Program-made: the position numbers and the translations under genes
Assembly: GCF_003473485.1 (NCBI RefSeq)
Contig: NC_053045.1
Location: forward strand, 36,182,494 to 36,246,493
Reading direction: 5' to 3'
DNA length: 64,000 nucleotides
Origin: Medicago truncatula
Lineage: Eukaryota; Streptophyta; Magnoliopsida; Fabales; Fabaceae
In this document: in pieces, positions 24,771 to 35,015 of the stretch
Layout: each line of letters starts with the position of its first letter
How positions within the stretch are numbered: the stretch's first letter is position 1
The notes under the pieces: generated by a model
What the model was told of the DNA's origin: nothing
Database searches by the model: none
What the model saw: the letters and a program-made list of their open reading frames with translations, nothing else

Positions 24771-27700
24771 TCATGAATCGAGAAAAACTCCATCCTACAA
24801 GTTCAACAAAAAGACAATCAAGTTCAATAATAAGTCAAGAATTGATAACCTGAAGGTCCATTTGGTTTAAGAAAATCTTTGTTTTTATTTTTACTTTTAA
24901 TTACAAAAATGTCAATATGCTTTAGTTCTGTTTTGAGTTTTCAAAATATTTGTGCAGGAAACAACAGAAAATGCTGTCTAAACACCAAGATCTCCACATG
25001 AGTATAATGTTCTTACATCTTTCACTACAATCCTGTCTGAAAAACTCAATCTTGGCAATAACCATTCCAACAAATAGAATGAGGAGTTCTGACAGTTGCT
25101 TGTAACAGAATGATCATCTGAAAAAGAAAATATGCTGGAATCATGCCTGATAGCTAAAATCAAATTTCAATTGGTAATTAGTAGCAATGAAGTTCAAACC
25201 TGAAGAACGTATGAGTATTCTGTGTGTAACAAAAGACTGCGAAAATTGAAAGGATCAATATCAAATTAGAACCTTAATACAGTAAAAAAAACTGCAGTGT
25301 GAATATTAGAAAAGTACAAAACAAAACAGCATTCGAAACGGGCTTTTGCCCACCTTTTTTCTATCTGAATAAAAATAAAGGAGCCATAGCAAATTCATAA
25401 GTTAGATTTTAGAACACAGCCACTTTTTTCAGAGGCATATTCAACCAAAATTATAGATTCTTTCTGTAAACGACTGCTTTATATCTCCAAATATTACACA
25501 TTACGTACTTGAGAAGTACCATACGTGAAAAAAAAATCCCTTAATGATTTTCATATTGCAGAAGTCTTATTGAACATTCAAGACCTATTAGAGTTTATCT
25601 AAAGCCGTATCTATTATACAAATAAAGATGGCTTATAACAATGTGCGAGGTTTCATGATGAAATTTTGCCAAAACATGTTCCTAAAGACCTTCGATTTAC
25701 AACACATGTTTTTCTGCAAATTAATAACAGGTATTAACTTAATTTTATAAATATTAGAGAAAATTTTCAGATCGTTACTTTCACATTCTCCACTTCTCTA
25801 ACCTCTTCTCTAATCTCTACTTCCACTACTGCCTAATGTCCATCCACTTTCTATAAATATTCAGATATAATACCATTTTTGGACCTCACCCAAACAAATT
25901 AAGATTTTATGAGAGTTGGTCTTTGAATTACACATGTTTTTGAATGTTACCAGAGTAATAGTGACAAAATCTTTACCTGCCAGACAGAAGGCATGTACTC
26001 GCGATACTGCAAATGTTGACTGTTTCTTGTTACATTTCTTGAACTTCTTTCTTCCCAATTATTTTTCATGAAACTTCTGTAATAGGGTATCACCATACGC
26101 AAAGTCAGGAAGTATATTAATAGTGAGAATATAACAGAAAATAATATCTTAATCTGTCGAAGAGTTTCCAAATGACGAAACAAAAATAATTAATCATTGC
26201 AAATGCAAGAGACCTGAACAATCACTACTAAACCATGAATGTCAATCGGGATTCACTAAATTCTCCTCACTCTCAAGATAGAAAATAAGGCACAGACACA
26301 CAATGGTGTTATTGTATTAGAGATAGAAAGGCATAGAGGAAAGTTGACACTGAAAAGGTAAGAAGCTAACGTCACTCTGAGTCTAAGTTCATGGCCCCAT
26401 GCCTGCTTTATTCTAAAGGAAAGAATATATAGTAGTGTGATTGTAAATTAGTTCCTCCTTGGGTCATCCTCCTAACATACAGCAATTTATCAACTAAAAT
26501 GAATCCCCTGTTACCTACCCCTGAAATAAGAAATCTTCCTCAAATTGCAATTCTACTAAATAGTTTTCCCTCCTCTTGGCATGCTGGAAGAAGGTTTTAT
26601 CAAAATCAAACATGCACCAAATAAAAATATTGATCTTTTTCTTCGTACAAGATCACGGGTAGGATTCAAAAGCTTCGGAGGTTTCTCCATTATCTGGAAG
26701 GTAACATGTTTAAATTTTCATAACCACTATAGAACTCACCCTTTGACCTCAATTGAAGCTGTGGAACTTTTATTCCAAAAAATCACCGACTTCGTAGTTA
26801 TAACCAGCATTGGATGCACCTGAAGAAGTTTTTTAATATCCTGAACTACCGCTTCAGACACACTTTGAAGAAAAAGCGTTTTCCTGCAACACGTAACACC
26901 TGAAAGTTAAAATCAACATATATAAGGACCAGCGTTACAGACGGATGCCATTATTAAGAGAACCTCTAGTCTAAGTTTTCATTCTTCCATAAAAAAGTGG
27001 AAGAAAAAAAAAAATCAATCAATTGAGAATTCTGAATAGAAATTGGTCCTCCTGTTAGAATTACATTAAGAGTGAAAAAGAGAGATGCCATTTTGTAGAA
27101 AATATCAATATGAGTATCACTTACCTGCTGTTTTCTTTTAGAGACAACAACATAGATGCACGATCCATCCAATGAAAAGCTCCAATACTGAAAAATACAG
27201 TTTGATCGGTCAAAGTTAACTTGTTAGTTATTATATCAGAACATTTTTTAAGCAGCAGTGTTCAACGAAACGGCTGGATAAAGTCATATTGTAGGCTAGA
27301 AAGAACACAAAAATTATCATATATTCTACGTTTTTGAGGCGGGGTTCTTTCAAATCATTGTGGTTCTGGCATGAATCTGAGTTTTTATTTCTGCTAATAA
27401 TGATTTGTAAGATCTTCATGTCATTTGATTCATGTAGCTAATCACACCTAGTGAGAAAAGACTTTCATTTTGTTGTTGATGCTATTCATATATCAACAGA
27501 AAATCTTATCAATAATAATAAAGAGGGCAAGGATAAAGTCGGGTTACACACAGATAAAAACTAGCATACAATAAATAAAACTTAAAAGAATACCAAGTAC
27601 AATAAAAAGGACTAGAAGCAAGAGGATCAAGAAAAACAGTCCAAAAATCTTGTTAACTAATAAATCACCACTTAGTCTAAACTCTCATCCCCTATGTATT

Positions 27701-29811
27701 CGTCAAAGATTGATTTTATCTTTGCGTTACAATATTGTTCCTTGAGTATCATATCTCAAGTTGTCAATGAAACAATAAGAAACAGTATCTTCAAGAATAA
27801 GAAACAATAGTATCCTCAAGTGTTTCCAGTGTATTTGTCCCTCAGATTATAAAAGATGGGGATGACAGATATCTCTCATCTTGATGGCTGGCTTTATTTC
27901 AATGATCCAAAAAAAAGTAAAATCTAAAAGAGTGGGAAAGTTGATCACTGAGCCACTGTACAACTGTGAACAGTAGAGAAACCAAAAACCCCTATTCTAG
28001 TAAAATATTTCACTAAAAAGTGAAATGAATGTTAATCAACAAATTCCCATTTATGCCAACTGTTTATGTTAAGCATTTATGTAAATAGTTTCTGGAAGCA
28101 ACAGAATAACCGTATCACTCACCCGAAGTATACAAAATTTCCTCAGCCTTTTAAAACCAATTGTAATTAACATTGCATTATATGGGTGAAATTCATGGAG
28201 CAGAAAGAGACTTTATTGTTCATTGTAAGGTGACCAGATTAAATAACAATAATAACAATATACTGACAGCCCTTAAACCTTTTTTTTTTTATATTTTGGT
28301 GAAAAAAAACACCTAAACTTTTGCAAATTAGAAACACAACCAAAAAACAAAACCAGATTCATTACACAAAATCGTATCAAATAATTATTTTTTTTATATT
28401 GGGTCTAACTCATCCTTACAAAACAGATTTTATATCAAATTATTGTTTTGGTTGTTCTCAACTAATCTAAAATTGTTAACTTTACCCAATCGATCCTCCA
28501 ACATACGAGGCTGTAAATAAAATGCCTTATTCAAGAAACTGCAAGAAGAAACCAACCTGTCAATCATGAGCAAGTGAACACTAACCCCGTGAACTTCTTT
28601 CTCCTTATCCAAGCGCCAATTTAATGTCTGTTCCATAACAAAAGGAATAAGATACATAGACAGGAATTTAAAATTGTTAGATCAACTAGTGTGCATTATG
28701 TTCCTTCTAAAGCACACATTAATTTTATCAAAAAATTGTACTTAGACTTCCCTTGTTTGGATAAGCAACTTAATTAAGTGCTTGCGTACAAGCTATTTCT
28801 ATAGCAAAAGATAAAATCAAATCAAATTATTTCCATATAAGCTATAAACTGCTTTCAGAAGCTACCTTCGAGAGCTTGTGGAAATAAGATGAAAACAACT
28901 TATAAATAAGTCATAAGTTGTTTCCACAAGCTCTTCCAAACAGTCTCGCAAGTGCTCATGTCAATAGATAAGTTCAAAGTAGTCAACCGAAACAAGCCCA
29001 AAGAAATTTGATTTTCAAAATTTAGTATTAGAGAATCTAATTTAACACCAAGTTAGTGCATGTTTGGGTTGCGGGTTAATTTGATGGAATCAATGTGTAG
29101 CGTGATTTTGCCAAAAGCTACACTTTGGAGCTTCCATAAAATCACAACCCACTATGATTTTGTCAAACTCACGGTAATTCCAAACATGAAGTTAAAAGAT
29201 TGAAGGCAGAGGGAATCTACCCTTCTTATCTTACCTTGAGAGTCTGAAGAAACTGAAAACTGTCGGAACAACGAACATACAAAAATCGAGACATACACAA
29301 ATCATATAGCTTTTTATCATAATCTCCACCACCTTCCCCTGTTCCGTCACAGAAAAAATAAAATAATAAATAAACATAAAAAAAAAATATATAAAAATAA
29401 AAAATAAAAAACACAGTAACAAACACAAACCCAAATCAACTACAAAAAAAGAAAGCAAAAATCATTACCATAAGGTTCCATAATCCGATGAACAAGCATT
29501 TGAGAAAACCGCTGGATATCAAATCTGGAATCAAGATCAATAAATAGAACCAAATGTTCAAATCCACCGTAGTTTATCCCCTTCCAGTCTTTGGGAAGAA
29601 TGCAAGTGATTGCAGTTTGAATGAGGATTTGAGTTTTGGCGGATGGCGAAGGACCGACGAGTTCGAGGACGTTGCCGACGCGGAGAGGAACTCTGTGAAG
29701 CGGCTTAGGGAGGATGAAAGGTCGGACTCTCCATACTCTTTTCAGCATTTCGCTGCCGCTTTCGTCTCCGGCAATCCAGTTTTGGAGGTGTGGTCTCTCG
29801 TGATGATTCAT
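24771..29811 (-). CDS. XRCC2: DNA repair protein XRCC2 (RAD51 paralogue)
   Basis: XRCC2 is a member of the RAD51-paralogue BCDX2 complex in homologous recombination. Exons on the minus strand join in phase: 29811-29469, 29338-29235, 28627-28557, 27187-27125, 26883-26740, 26076-25977, 25236-25200, 25117-25017 and 24794-24771, giving 328 residues. The N-terminus has LELVGPSPSAKTQ (Walker A position, 53-60) and LVLFIDLD. The Walker B strand is VHLLMID, ending at residue 172, and is followed by SIGAFHWMDR. The C-terminus has EYMPSVWQSFVTHRILIRSS, YLLEWLLP and IVVKD. If the last donor is not used, exon 8 reads on to a TAG at 24978 and gives 333 residues ending CGDLGV. The spliced end (KDDGVFLDS) looks more like a RecA-fold C-terminal strand. 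The second glycine of Walker A is Ala. The gene name is well supported; the last exon is inferred. Confidence 0.88.
28755..28992. mobile_element. MITE with imperfect GTTTGGAT-type ends in XRCC2 intron 2
   Basis: The element begins 'gtttggataagcaactt', contains 'gcttgtggaaataagatgaaaacaacttat' and a self-complementary centre, and ends 'gtcaaccgaaac', an imperfect inverse of the start. Related copies lie at about 48190-48600 and 55637-55685. No coding capacity is present and the target duplication is unclear. Confidence 0.6.
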
Positions 29812-30010
29812 TTCTCGGTCTCCGATTCCGATCTACACCACACTCTTTCTTCCCGCGCAATTTCGATTAACCTTGGCGAAGAATTTCAAATTTGAAATCA
29901 GGGTTAACTTTTTTTTTTTGAGGGAAATCAGGGTTAACTTCTCACACACCTCTTTCATACACGTCTATTAATAACTTTGCGAGAAATGCTGTTTACACAT
30001 TAGAATGTGC

Positions 30011-30676
30011 TAGGGATGGCAATTGGACCCAGATCCTGTACACCCGCAAAAAATACCCGCTATGGGTAGGGTAAAACCCCGCTTTCATGGGTCCGGGCTT
30101 GGGTATGGATAATTACCCGCAAATTTATATGGGTATGGGCACGAGTATGGGCACTGTACTACCCAGCCCCGCAACCCGCATATATGTATTTATATAATAT
30201 TAAAATAATTTATTTATTTTTGGTGTACAATTAATTAATAAATTTAACTATTTAAGTCTAACATTAAACCTAAAACAAATTAATAAAAACTTTAGTAACA
30301 ATTTATTATGATTTTAACATGCAACTACAACCTTTTAACGTATAACTGATGTAAGGTATCTATTTTTTTTCTTTTCAGAAATAATTTGGATGTTGTTTTA
30401 TTTGGTTAAATATTACAATTCATATTATTTCGTAAGTTGATTTAAAAAAATTTGGATCATAGTTTTATTTCAGGTGTGGTGATTTTTATTATCTTTCCAT
30501 GGCTAAAGTGCGGGTAATGGGTGCGGGTATGGGCACTAAGTGCCCATAGGGTATTGGGAAGGGCACTAAAGTTGTTGTCCACGAGGGTACGGGCACGGGT
30601 ACGGACATTTTTTACAAATGCGGGTATGGGGATGGATACTATAGTACCCTATCCATTGGGTACCCATTGCCATCCC
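30011..30676. mobile_element. hAT-like non-autonomous element nested in the fold-back element
   Basis: The left end is TAGGGATGGCAATTGG and the right end CCATTGCCATCCC, an inverted pair with the TAGGG start common in hAT elements. AATGTGC flanks it on both sides (30004-30010 and 30677-30683). The inverse arm of the host element lacks this block, which supports later insertion. The interior carries many 'gggtatgggcac'-type GC-rich motifs near both ends and an AT-rich centre. There is no transposase. A 7-bp flank is visible where hAT normally leaves 8, so one base may have mutated. Confidence 0.7.
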
Positions 30677-30710
30677 AATGTGCCACACGAGTACTTTACA
30701 AAAATGCCCT

Positions 30711-30856
30711 TCGACAGTTAATTGTCGAAGTTTTAGTAAACCGGCGGCAGTTAAATGCCGAGGAAAACCTCGGTAGTTAACTGCCGAGAAAAACTTCTGC
30801 AGTAAACTACCGAGGAATACTACTGAAAACTTCGGCAGTTAACTGCCGAGGAAACC
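30711..30856. repeat. Palindrome array in the left arm of the fold-back element
   Basis: There are five spaced variants of a GGCAGTTAACTGCC palindrome, with arms such as 'cttcg' or 'cctcgg' extending it, in about 145 bases. The matching array in the right arm is at 31819-31938. Several units are near-perfect inverted repeats in themselves, so each could form a small hairpin. Confidence 0.8.
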
Positions 30857-31818
30857 TCAAACCTGTTTTTTTTTTTTTAACAAAAACCATAAATTGTCAT
30901 TAATAATATTTATTGATTTTAAATGTTTCAATCATTATTTTGGTACGTTTCAAACAATTGCAGTATTATATTTATGTGTATATATCTTAATAAGAATAGC
31001 ATTTAAATCAACGTAAAAATTAAGCATTTGAATATTGTTTTGCACATTACTTAAATAAAAATAATAATAATAAATCGCTAAAATAATTAATATTGTTTTT
31101 TGAGGACTTAAATGCTCTTTTTATTTATAATGTTTTTTGTTGTTGCATTTTTTTTTATTGAATCACCATTTTAGGTCCATTAATTACCGATGACAAACAT
31201 TTTTATTTTTTGTTGTTGCGTTTTTCATGTTAATTAAAGTAATAATATCTGAAATATTAGTATAAAGCAATAATAGGTTAGTCAAACCTATGAATAATGA
31301 TAGACATCAATGAAATTAATTACTAATAATTACAAATATAATTATTCTATCATTTGAAACGTTTTTGTTGCATTTTTTTTATTGAATCATCATTTTAGGT
31401 CCATTAACTACCGATTGCAGATATTATTCATCTCTCATATTTCTTCATTTATGGCAACAAAATCATATGAATGAAATCATAAAAATAATTATGTTTATTT
31501 CATTAAATAATTATTAATTATGTTTATGATTTCATTAACTACCGATTGCATTCGTATGATTATTTTTATGATTTCATTCATATGATTATTCATCTCTCTT
31601 AAAAGGAATTAAACAATATTCAAATGATTAATTTTTAGATTGATTTAAATGTTATTCTTATTAAGATATATACACATAAATATAATATTGTAATTGTTTG
31701 AAACGTACCAAAATAATGATTGAAACATTCAAAATCAATAAATATTATTAATGACAATTTATGGTTTTTGTTATAAAAAAATAAAAATAAAATAAATAAA
31801 TAAAAACAGGTTTCAGGT

Positions 31819-31938
31819 TTCTTCGGCGGTTAACTAACGAAGTTTTCAGTAGTATTCCTCGGGAGTTAACTGCAGAAGTTTTCCTCGGCAGTTAACTGCC
31901 GCCGGTTTACTAAAACTTCGGCAGTTAACTGCCGAAGG
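31819..31938. repeat. Palindrome array in the right arm of the fold-back element
   Basis: The units 'cttcggcggttaactaacgaag', 'cctcgggagttaactgcagaag', 'cctcggcagttaactgccg' and 'cttcggcagttaactgccgaag' follow each other. They are the inverse-arm counterpart of 30711-30856. The last unit is a perfect palindrome. Confidence 0.8.
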
Positions 31939-32249
31939 GCATTTTCGTAAAATACTCGTGTGGTACAGCCTTATGTAATGTGTAAACAACAATTCTCTAA
32001 CTTTGCCTCATATCGGTCTCCTTGTGAAACTAATGACACTCTTTTAGAATATAAAATAGTAAGTTAATGGTCTTGAAAATTTGAATCTTACATATTTATC
32101 ATATTGGAAAATGAAATGTTTGACTTTTTAATGAATAATTTTTTAATTACTAGTAAGACTCGTTGAAAAAAGATATAAATGATATTTTGACATCAAATTT
32201 TAACAACAATTTAGATAATTAATGCAATTTAAATATGTGATTAATTATG

Positions 32250-32335
32250 TTTTTTTTTTTGTGGTGTCCAAGGTTCGAACTGTGGACTTTGCATATATTA
32301 TATATTGTTTTTACCAACCGATCTAAGTTTTACTA
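32250..32335 (-). mobile_element. tRNA-derived SINE, minus strand
   Basis: Read on the minus strand it has A-box-like 'ttagatcggttggta', an AT-rich spacer, B-box 'agttcgaaccttgg', then 'acaccac' and a run of A (T-run at 32251-32260 on the plus strand). This order with a poly-A end fits a short plant SINE rather than a tRNA gene. Confidence 0.6.
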
Positions 32336-32399
32336 ACACTAATGAGAGACCAAATCTTATTAACCAAAATTTCATTTCAACATGAGAATCAAGTAAGTG

Positions 32400-32768
32400 T
32401 AGCAGAGATTATGATGCTGCATTGGATGAATGGTAAGATTAGATATGATAGGATTAGGAATGACACCATTAGAGAGAGTGGGGGTAGCACCTATAGTAGA
32501 AAAGTTGGTGGAAAATAGGCTTAGATGGTTTGGGCATGTAGAGAGAAGACTTGTAGATGTCGTCGTAAGAAGAGTTGATCAAATGGCGGAGAATCAAGTT
32601 AAAATGGTAGAGGAAGACCTAGGAAAACTATTAGAGAAATCTTTATAAATGATTTAGAGGTCAATGAGTTGGATCCAAATTTGGTTTATGATAGAATATT
32701 ATGGTGTAATTTGATCTATGCAGCCGACCCCACTTAGTGGGATAAGACTTGGTTGTTGTTGTTGTCGG
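32400..32768 (+). pseudogene. 5'-truncated LINE tail with 3' (TTG)n end
   Basis: The frame includes ERVGVAPIVEKLVENRLRWFGHVERR and VVVRRVDQM, a conserved C-terminal stretch of plant L1-type reverse transcriptase proteins. A frameshift follows, and the DNA then continues through the equivalents of DLEVNELDPNLVYDR and 'ccgaccccacttagtggga' to a TTG-repeat tail. Truncation at the 5' side and a simple-repeat tail are usual for LINE insertions. It is inactive. Confidence 0.75.
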
Positions 32769-35015
32769 TGGTGGTGGTGGGCGGGGTTTGAGAGAGACTA
32801 AATTATAATTAATGAATATATGTACATTTGAAGTTTAATTTTTATACTTTATCATTTTACAATTATTTTATACATATATTCAATTTATGAATATGAAAAC
32901 GCATAAATTATCATTTTTAATAACAGGCGTATAACACATCATCAGATAAAATAATTATATATTGTATACTAATTAAATTAATTACATAAAAATTAAGGTA
33001 ACTGAGGTTCTAGATTATGGTTAATTGTGTTTAAGATAAAGGGTCAGCCTTGTTGAGATTTCAAGTGAATTCTAAGTAGAAGTCTTTTTAATATTATAAT
33101 AATATTTTATTGTGATTTTATTTAAATTTTGTCTTTCTTATTTTTTGAGATAACGTTTTAGCTAAATATTTCAATTAGTCTTTATTTTTGTACTTATTTT
33201 TTGGGCAATTAACTTTTTAGTACAAAGCATATTTTTGTACTTTTGAGGCCTTTTATTTTTTAATTCTTTTAATAGATGATAAAACAATTAGAACCTGAAA
33301 TCAATGTTTTAGCATCTTGTGTCTTACTCTTAATCATCTCTATCAATATATTTAATGAATTATGATTTTTATTTTGTTAGAGAAGTTATAACATCTTATG
33401 GTTACATTCATCAATCATCCACTAAATATAATTGATCACATATTTAAACTAAACCAGATTAACCATATAAACTATGTTAAAATTTGGAAGTTTAATTTTA
33501 TGTCAAAATATTATTTCTATATAACTAAATAGAAAGAAGAAGAAGAGGTGGCTTGTGAGTAGTGTCTAACAAGTGTTGAGCGCATGGCAGCTTGTGGTTG
33601 GCCTTGCTTGCGGGACAACAAACACACGAGAACTTGAGGTAAGCATTGCCTTAACGCCACAACTACCACAATCTTAGTTAATATCCACAATTATTGTGGT
33701 CCATTCCCTTCATTATTCCACTGCTTGCTTCTTATTATCTCAAACTTATATTTATATCATTGGAATCAATATTATTACTCTCTCTTCAGTCACAATATTG
33801 GAGCCTTCACCCATACCCTACCCTCAGAAAATATTAACCATAATACAAATATTAAAAAAGCATCAACTGAATCTGTTCCTGCTTCTGTCTTTCACAGGTA
33901 ATAACTAAACTAAACCTCTGATATAATACTAGTTTATGTGTCATAAAACATGTTTAATATTGTTTTTTATTTTTAAACTATTTGTTATAGCTTTGGTTAA
34001 AATTATTGATGATTTACCGCGCACATGTTTCTTTTTTGTTTAATTTTTGAAGAAAATAAAAGGAAAAACTTATTAATAAAAATAAGTTTCTGCATGATTT
34101 TAATTATATGGAACATAGAGTCTTGATATGCTGTATTCTATTTGAGTTTTATTGTTTTCTGTTGGAATTTTAGTATTGACTTGTGAATGAAATAGAGGAA
34201 ATAAAACAAATTATTTCTAAGTTCACCACTTTTGGTGCATGGATTAGGATGGATGGTTAGTTAACTCAATTATTGTTTGTACATTAATCAATCAATTCAA
34301 AGAATTATGAACAATCAGAGTGATAATTGTGTTTAAGATATTCTTATCAATGGCCTTTTGTTTCTACAATGGTCTGTTTATCCTATCCGGATTCCTTGCA
34401 GTCGGGGTTAGTTGGAATCGTTGAATGAAGAACGGAAATGGATTTCTTGCAGTTGAATAATGACTTAAAAGAAGATCTTATCCATCCGATTTCAATCAAT
34501 GATTTATAATGTTTTCATTTATCAACTAAGCTTCAAATATTGACCGTCGGATTTCATTCATACGACCTCTAATGCACCGACTGCATGACTACATGAATCC
34601 AAGTCCATTCGTTCTGACTTACGACTGAGTGAATGCGTGATTTTCCTAACTGCACGGAATCCAAATATTTAATACTTCCTTGATATTCATTCCCTACTTT
34701 TCAAATCCCCAATTTGTTTTATCCAACACACAAGATTGTATTTCTTCTAGTTGAGTTTAATGCATATACAATGTCGTGTAAATTAGTTTTATGCTAGCAT
34801 ATAACGAGAGTCCTCCTTTTTACCATGTCATACAACTAGTTTCAAAATTTAGTTACAAAAGTGGGGTAATGTTGCAAAATACTTGATTCTCATTAGACAT
34901 AAGCGTAAAACTAGATTGAACTGCATGTCCGATTTTCTCTATCCGATTTTTTTGGTTGCTAACAATGGTTTATACTTCCTTTGCATTTTTTATGAAACTG
35001 AGTGCAGGACACACA
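32769..35015 (+). other. Spacer and likely 5' UTR exon and intron of the DUF3067 gene
   Basis: From 32769 to about 33530 the sequence is AT-rich without coding signs. A pyrimidine-rich stretch ending 'tttcacag|gtaataac' at 33897 may be a non-coding first exon. A second possible donor is 'cttgag|gtaagc' near 33638. The acceptor 'gagtgcag' at 35001-35008 then precedes the start codon by seven bases. Which donor is used cannot be told from sequence. 33898-35000 would be an intron without recognisable features. Confidence 0.4.

Larger units (their letters stand above)
29981..31997. mobile_element. Fold-back Mutator-like element with long inverted repeats
   Basis: The 9-bp sequence TAACTTTGC flanks both ends perfectly (29972-29980 and 31998-32006). 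Ends are GAGAAATGCTGTTTACACATTA at left and the inverse of GAGAATTGTTGTTTACACATTA at right. Inverted similarity continues for about 400 bp of each arm, through 'ccacacgagtattttac', the GGCAGTTAACTGCC palindromes, and 'tttgaaacgtaccaaaataatgattgaaac' sequence at 30900-30970 and 31690-31740. A 9-bp target duplication and long terminal inverted repeats are typical of Mutator-like elements. The centre (about 31060-31600) is AT-rich without a transposase. The left arm carries a separate insertion at 30011-30676. Confidence 0.8.

Noticed and set aside
29554..29895. 113-codon plus-strand open frame opposite XRCC2 exon 1
   Set aside because: It is the antisense of the clear XRCC2 N-terminus.
30711..31938. 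CRISPR-like repeat array
   Set aside because: The palindromic units have irregular spacing and no unique spacers, and this is a plant nuclear sequence; they belong to the arms of a transposable element.
33587..33638. Short coding start MAACGWPCLRDNKHTRT in front of DUF3067
   Set aside because: It ends in TGA after 17 codons and does not join the DUF3067 frame; it is treated as leader or spacer.
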